A stretch of DNA of 34,155 nucleotides from positions 1 to 34,155 of the forward strand of contig PFAM01000017.1 in the NCBI GenBank assembly GCA_002778705.1. The letters are read 5' to 3'. The notes below the pieces were generated by a model, which saw nothing but the letters and a program-made list of their open reading frames with translations, did not search any database and was not told where the DNA came from. A program made the translations under genes and the position numbers. Origin of the DNA: Candidatus Falkowbacteria bacterium CG10_big_fil_rev_8_21_14_0_10_37_14 (GTDB lineage: Bacteria; Patescibacteriota; Patescibacteriia; Patescibacteriales; Patescibacteriaceae). This document shows, piece after piece, positions 31,261-34,155 of this stretch. Position 1 is the stretch's first letter, and each line of letters starts with the position of its first letter.

Positions 31261-31935
31261 TCAGGACTGTAAGTCGCGGAGACCGAACACACAGTAGACG
31301 CCATTCCAGTCGTACTCGAAATAGCCGAGATTGAAGTTGTAAGCGTCATCCGAATCCCGATTGATGCCGGGCACGTGATGGTCGCCATCGGCATACCACA
31401 AATTATCTTTCTCATCGAAAGATACCGTATATTTGTTTTTAGGAAATTCTTCCGGCTTTTGTTCAAAGACAACAGAGAGACCTTGAGCTCCAGTTAACAG
31501 AATTCTGTTTTCTGCTAATAATTGCAAAATTTCTTCAGATGATGGTGTTTCGTTTTTATTAATGAACCACATCATAGCTTCATAGGTTTTACCCGATTCT
31601 GGCTGATGGCTAACTTTATTAAAGTTAGCATCGTTTATCTTATCGTTGTAATAACCAAACTTTTGTTTATTATTCTTGGCAAATTTGGACAGTTGATTGT
31701 CGTGCTGATAATCCGCCGGCACGGTAATGTTAAAACTTTTGAAAAAAGTAAATTTCTTTGACGCCTTAACGTCTTTTAATTTCAAACCGAAAATTGCTTG
31801 AAGATTTTCTTGATACGGATTGAGAAATTGTTCAAATCCCTCAAGTGTAATGCTACCATTACGCAATTTTTGTAAAAAATCAATTTGCAAACCAGCTAAT
31901 TTAGCCGTTTCTGCTTCGATGTTTGAACTCTTCAT
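31261..31935 (-). CDS. DGR target protein with C-terminal variable repeat
   Basis: A 224-residue protein from the ATG at 31935, chosen because AGGAA lies about 9 bases upstream and the promoter at 31995-32023 would start transcription inside the longer frame from 32004. Residues 1-60 are helical (IEAETAKLAGLQIDFLQKLRNGSITLEGFEQFL), 60-180 mixed (NDANFNKV, LTGAQGLSVVFEQKPEEFPKNKYTVSFDEKDNLW). The C-terminus 182-220 is the variable repeat, in the style of C-type-lectin DGR targets ending YCVFGLR. No signal peptide or membrane segment is visible, so it is predicted cytoplasmic or dependent on another route. Variable positions by comparison with the template: 185, 190, 194, 198, 204, 208, 212 and 213. 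The fold call is inference. Confidence 0.88.
   Translation of the reverse strand: MKSSNIEAETAKLAGLQIDFLQKLRNGSITLEGFEQFLNPYQENLQAIFGLKLKDVKASKKFTFFKSFNITVPADYQHDNQLSKFAKNNKQKFGYYNDKINDANFNKVSHQPESGKTYEAMMWFINKNETPSSEEILQLLAENRILLTGAQGLSVVFEQKPEEFPKNKYTVSFDEKDNLWYADGDHHVPGINRDSDDAYNFNLGYFEYDWNGVYCVFGLRDLQS
31276..31393 (-). repeat. DGR variable repeat (VR)
   Basis: Aligns to the template repeat at offset 447 and encodes residues 182-220 of the target. Relative to the template the codons change N to D, Y to G, N to D, D to A, N to G, N to Y, D to G and N to V; none is silent. Only the T-to-G in the Y-to-G codon is not at a template adenine. Confidence 0.94.
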
Positions 31936-31994
31936 CGTTCTAATTCCTATATTGTTAAAAAACTGTTTTATATACCACTTTAGTATAAGTCCAT

Positions 31995-32023
31995 AGTATA
32001 GCACACTTTATCTTTTTTGTCAA
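31995..32023 (-). promoter_or_regulatory. Near-consensus promoter for the DGR target gene
   Basis: On the minus strand TTGACA (32018-32023), a 17-base spacer and TATACT (31995-32000). Start of transcription is expected near 31988, giving a leader of about 50 bases before ATG 31935. Confidence 0.75.
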
Positions 32024-32116
32024 TAGCACTGCCAAAATTAGTCCTAAAAGCACAAAAAATAGCCAATAATAGCTATTTTAATAAAAAGTTTAATTCACAT
32101 CTTTTTGGCTGATATT

Positions 32117-32581
32117 CTACGTTTTGTGCTTCAGCTCCGCTAAGGCTTTAGGTAGATTAGTCGCTGTTTTAGTCACCAAATGAAAAGTGACGGTTTTATT
32201 AAAAAGAAAGCTTAAAATACCCAAAAGAGCGCCCGAGAAAAATTGCGCCAGCAAATAATTAAGCCTTAAAAGTTCAACAAGCCAATACATCAAGCCGATA
32301 TTAAAAGCGATATTAATCACTAAAATAAAAGAATACCAACCAAACTGCTTAAAAGTATCATGCCAATCATCATTTTTAAAAACCCAAAGTTTACGCAAGA
32401 AAAAAGAAGCTAAAAGCCCAAGACCAAAAGACAGGGCTGAGGCCGGCAAATAAAACCATTTGGAAATATCTACTAAGAAATATAATAAATAAAGCTCACA
32501 GGACGTCACTAAAGCGCCAGTAAGTGAGTATTTAACAAACAAAATAAATGGTCGAGATCGATCTCGCTTTAATATTGACAT
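32117..32581 (-). CDS. GtrA-family membrane protein
   Basis: About 154 residues from the ATG at 32581, preferred over a start at 32620 that would overlap the upstream gene. Four membrane segments fit GtrA: FVKYSLTGALVTSCELYLLYFLV, YLPASALSFGLGLLASFFLRKLWVF, GWYSFILVINIAFNIGLMYWLVEL and YLLAQFFSGALLGILSFLFNKTVTF. The family's R/K-x-W-VF and FNKTVTF blocks are present. GtrA-like proteins are thought to help move polyprenyl-linked sugars across the membrane for surface polysaccharide or glycosylation. It follows the cysteine-rich secreted protein by 4 bases. Confidence 0.9.
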   Translation of the reverse strand: MSILKRDRSRPFILFVKYSLTGALVTSCELYLLYFLVDISKWFYLPASALSFGLGLLASFFLRKLWVFKNDDWHDTFKQFGWYSFILVINIAFNIGLMYWLVELLRLNYLLAQFFSGALLGILSFLFNKTVTFHLVTKTATNLPKALAELKHKT

Positions 32582-32585
32582 AAAA

Positions 32586-34019
32586 TTATTGGCACTGATT
32601 ATTGATACAGGTGTGACCATTTAAACAATCACCGCACATTAAAGTCCCGCCGCAGTTATCATTAATTTTGCCACATTCCACCGCAGAACAGTCTCGTGGC
32701 TGACAAACTCGAATTGTTCCGTCTTTTATAGCACAGCTGTTGTGATTATCGCAAGCCGTCAAACTGAATTTAAAATATTGAAAAGCTTTGCCATCTTTTA
32801 AAATAACTTTAGTAGCAGTTAATTTTTTCTGATTGGCCACGGCAGTATCACTCCATCGCAGGCCGGCAGTCGCACCTCCTTCAAAGACCCAACCGGCATC
32901 TCTCCAAGCAGCCCAAGAATCAGGATCCAGCGGAGCTATGGAAACTTTAGTCAAATCTATTGGAAAACGACTGTCTACTGCAAAATAACCAGTAAAAGGG
33001 CCGGCCGGCGAAACTAAAGAACCTAAAGTAAACTGAGGTTTATCGACAGGAACACTGTCCACATAACCGTCACAACGCCACATCGCTGGCAAGTTTGCGT
33101 AAGGTGTTTCAAAATTAGCGCACAAACGATATTCATCAGTACCTTTGTCCCACATATAAACAAAGGCATAACTACCAGGCGGCAAAACCGGGTCGGAAAA
33201 ATTAGTGGCAAAAGTTTTAGTCGATTCACTCCAACAAGTAACCGAGTCAAAATTTTCGCAAGCACCTAAACGATTTAAAGGGTCTTTTGGTAACGCAAAG
33301 CCAACAGTCTTGCTAAGATTTTCTGACCAACTCGGCCAGACAGAAATGGTTTTTCCTGGTAAATAGCTACCAGAAGTCAGCTCGGGATATAGATTTTTTT
33401 GTCCTCGATAATAATCAATAGCCACCGAGGTTTCGCGCAAATCAGCTAAGCGTTTAACATCGCGAATAATCTGGGCCTTACGGCTATCACAATAACTATT
33501 GTTAGCGCAGTCGGATGACAACCAACAAGAACTAACGCAAGCACCACCACGGCAGATTTGGTTGGTGCCACTCTTAGCGCAATCTGCATCAAGTGAACAC
33601 AGAGCACCGGACAGAGGTTTGCAATAACCCTGCCCGTATTCCTCTATAATATTGATATTAAACTTCCAGTATTTTAAAAATTGACCAAAAATATCAGTAG
33701 TAGCGGACTCTGATTCTTGATTATAAGAAATAATATAAATATTAGTGTATAAGTTACTATTGTCAATGTTGGCGGCCGAGATATATACAGTACGACCATC
33801 ACGCACACCAGAATAACCATCAACTACAACAGACTGAAGTGAGCCAGGAGTGTCAACGTTTTTTTTATACCAGGTTAGTGGTGATAGATGATAGAGATTA
33901 GGCATGACGCGAATAGCCAAAGCATCTAGAGGATTATCATCGACGGCATGCGCAGCTAAAAGACCAACATTAAACAATGTCGACATCAACAAACTAAAAA
34001 TTAAAAAACCTCTAAACAT
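32586..34019 (-). CDS. Secreted cysteine-rich protein, function unknown
   Basis: This 477-residue protein has a signal peptide (MFRGFLIFSLLMSTLFNVGLLAAHA, cleavage near AHA). The mature part starts RVMPNLYHLSPLTWYKKN and VVVDGYSGVRDGRTVYISAANI, a conserved-looking block I have seen in Patescibacteria surface proteins. Residues 135-185 hold clustered cysteines in C..DADC...C...C pattern, followed by RKAQIIRDVKRLADLRE, which resembles the pilin-type region after the N-terminal helix. The C-terminus has a second cysteine knot (CQPRDCSAVECGKINDNCGGTLMCGDC). It starts 1 base after mutM ends. No catalytic motif is visible. Confidence 0.85.
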   Translation of the reverse strand: MFRGFLIFSLLMSTLFNVGLLAAHAVDDNPLDALAIRVMPNLYHLSPLTWYKKNVDTPGSLQSVVVDGYSGVRDGRTVYISAANIDNSNLYTNIYIISYNQESESATTDIFGQFLKYWKFNINIIEEYGQGYCKPLSGALCSLDADCAKSGTNQICRGGACVSSCWLSSDCANNSYCDSRKAQIIRDVKRLADLRETSVAIDYYRGQKNLYPELTSGSYLPGKTISVWPSWSENLSKTVGFALPKDPLNRLGACENFDSVTCWSESTKTFATNFSDPVLPPGSYAFVYMWDKGTDEYRLCANFETPYANLPAMWRCDGYVDSVPVDKPQFTLGSLVSPAGPFTGYFAVDSRFPIDLTKVSIAPLDPDSWAAWRDAGWVFEGGATAGLRWSDTAVANQKKLTATKVILKDGKAFQYFKFSLTACDNHNSCAIKDGTIRVCQPRDCSAVECGKINDNCGGTLMCGDCLNGHTCINNQCQ

Positions 34020-34020
34020 A

Positions 34021-34155
34021 TTATGATTGACAATTTTTACACCAATGAGTGCCTCGCCCGGCTATGCGTTGTTTTTCTAAGTTTTTTCCACAAGCTAAGC
34101 AAGGTTGCCCTCCCCGACCGTAAACTTTCAAATATTTTAAATAATTACCTTTACT
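34021..34155 (-). CDS. mutM: C-terminus of formamidopyrimidine-DNA glycosylase (MutM/Fpg), cut by window edge
   Basis: The last 44 residues contain the Fpg zinc finger, VYGRGGQPCLACGKNLEKQRIAGRGTHWCKNCQ, with CxxC...CxxC and the conserved RxTH-type GRGTHWC loop that contacts damaged DNA. MutM removes 8-oxoguanine. The rest of the gene lies to the right of the window. Stop TAA at 34021-34023, one base before the next gene's start. Confidence 0.92.
   Translation of the reverse strand, partial: SKGNYLKYLKVYGRGGQPCLACGKNLEKQRIAGRGTHWCKNCQS

Larger units (their letters stand above)
29451..31935 (-). mobile_element. Diversity-generating retroelement (DGR) locus
   Basis: The locus holds the four DGR parts: RT (29451-30290), an Avd-like accessory gene (30461-30808, opposite strand), a template repeat (30829-30946) and a variable repeat (31276-31393) at the 3' end of a target gene (31261-31935). 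Template and variable repeats share 118 aligned positions with 11 differences, ten of them at template adenines. RT, template repeat and target are all read from the minus strand. The order target - TR - avd (antisense) - RT departs from the usual co-oriented target - avd - TR - RT. It sits between holB and a GtrA-family gene. Confidence 0.93.

Noticed and set aside
1-34155. UGA-to-glycine recoding as in some Patescibacteria
   Set aside because: Long housekeeping genes read through with standard code and no internal TGA is needed to restore any conserved domain.
1-34155. CRISPR array
   Set aside because: No regularly spaced repeats of 24-40 bases with unique spacers were seen.

Overview
The window reads as a chromosomal segment of a Candidate Phyla Radiation (Patescibacteria, Parcubacteria-like) bacterium. 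This is an inference from style rather than a marker gene. The DNA is AT-rich, genes are tightly packed and nearly all on the minus strand, and TTG starts recur. SecD carries internal parvulin-like domains, prolyl-tRNA synthetase is short, and there are several cysteine-rich secreted or pilin-like proteins, S23/Avd-type four-helix-bundle genes and a diversity-generating retroelement (DGR). The genetic code looks standard: housekeeping genes are full length with ordinary stops. I saw no rRNA, tRNA or CRISPR array.

Layout, left to right; genes are on the minus strand unless stated. 1-2188: a truncated secreted protein and a membrane-anchored thrombospondin-type-3 protein. 2266-5669: rsmA and leuS. 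5751-6474: a broken pilin-LamG gene. 6502-12217: the cell-shape operon proS-mreB-mreC-mreD-mrdA. 12344-13217: an AbiEii-like nucleotidyltransferase with a small partner gene, flanked by a direct repeat. 13504-15102: a membrane-anchored FISUMP surface protein. 15467-18420: secD-secF. 18604-19830 (plus strand): a damaged small ORF, then a membrane/coiled-coil protein behind a consensus promoter. 19884-24141: a stomatin-like protein, secA and lexA. 24192-24425: a truncated four-helix-bundle gene between inverted repeats. 24658-29394: holB, a BNR-repeat lipoprotein, frr, rseP, hpf and a pseudopilin. 29451-31935: the DGR. 32117-34155: a GtrA-family protein, a cysteine-rich secreted protein and the C-terminus of mutM.

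The DGR is the standout. A reverse transcriptase with the DGR-type LGNLTSQ motif (29451-30290) lies beside an Avd-like accessory gene (about 30414/30461-30808, opposite strand), a template repeat (30829-30946) and a variable repeat (31276-31393). The variable repeat forms the C-terminus of a 224-residue target protein (31261-31935). By my alignment the two repeats differ at 11 of 118 positions. Ten of these are template adenines (10 of 32 A changed, against 1 of 86 non-A), and the changes alter eight residues, none silently. Odd features are an avd gene antisense to the stretch between template repeat and RT, a 10-C tract that breaks the avd frame, a broken RT N-terminus, and an 84-nt multi-stem element almost touching the 5' edge of the template repeat. 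The locus could therefore be active, phase-variable or recently decaying, and read-level data would separate these.

The other genes form coherent sets: protein export (SecA, SecD, SecF), rod-shape and peptidoglycan synthesis (MreBCD and PBP2), translation (LeuS, ProS, RsmA, Frr, HPF), DNA repair and replication (LexA, HolB, MutM), and a surface/pilin inventory that shows more gene damage than the housekeeping set.
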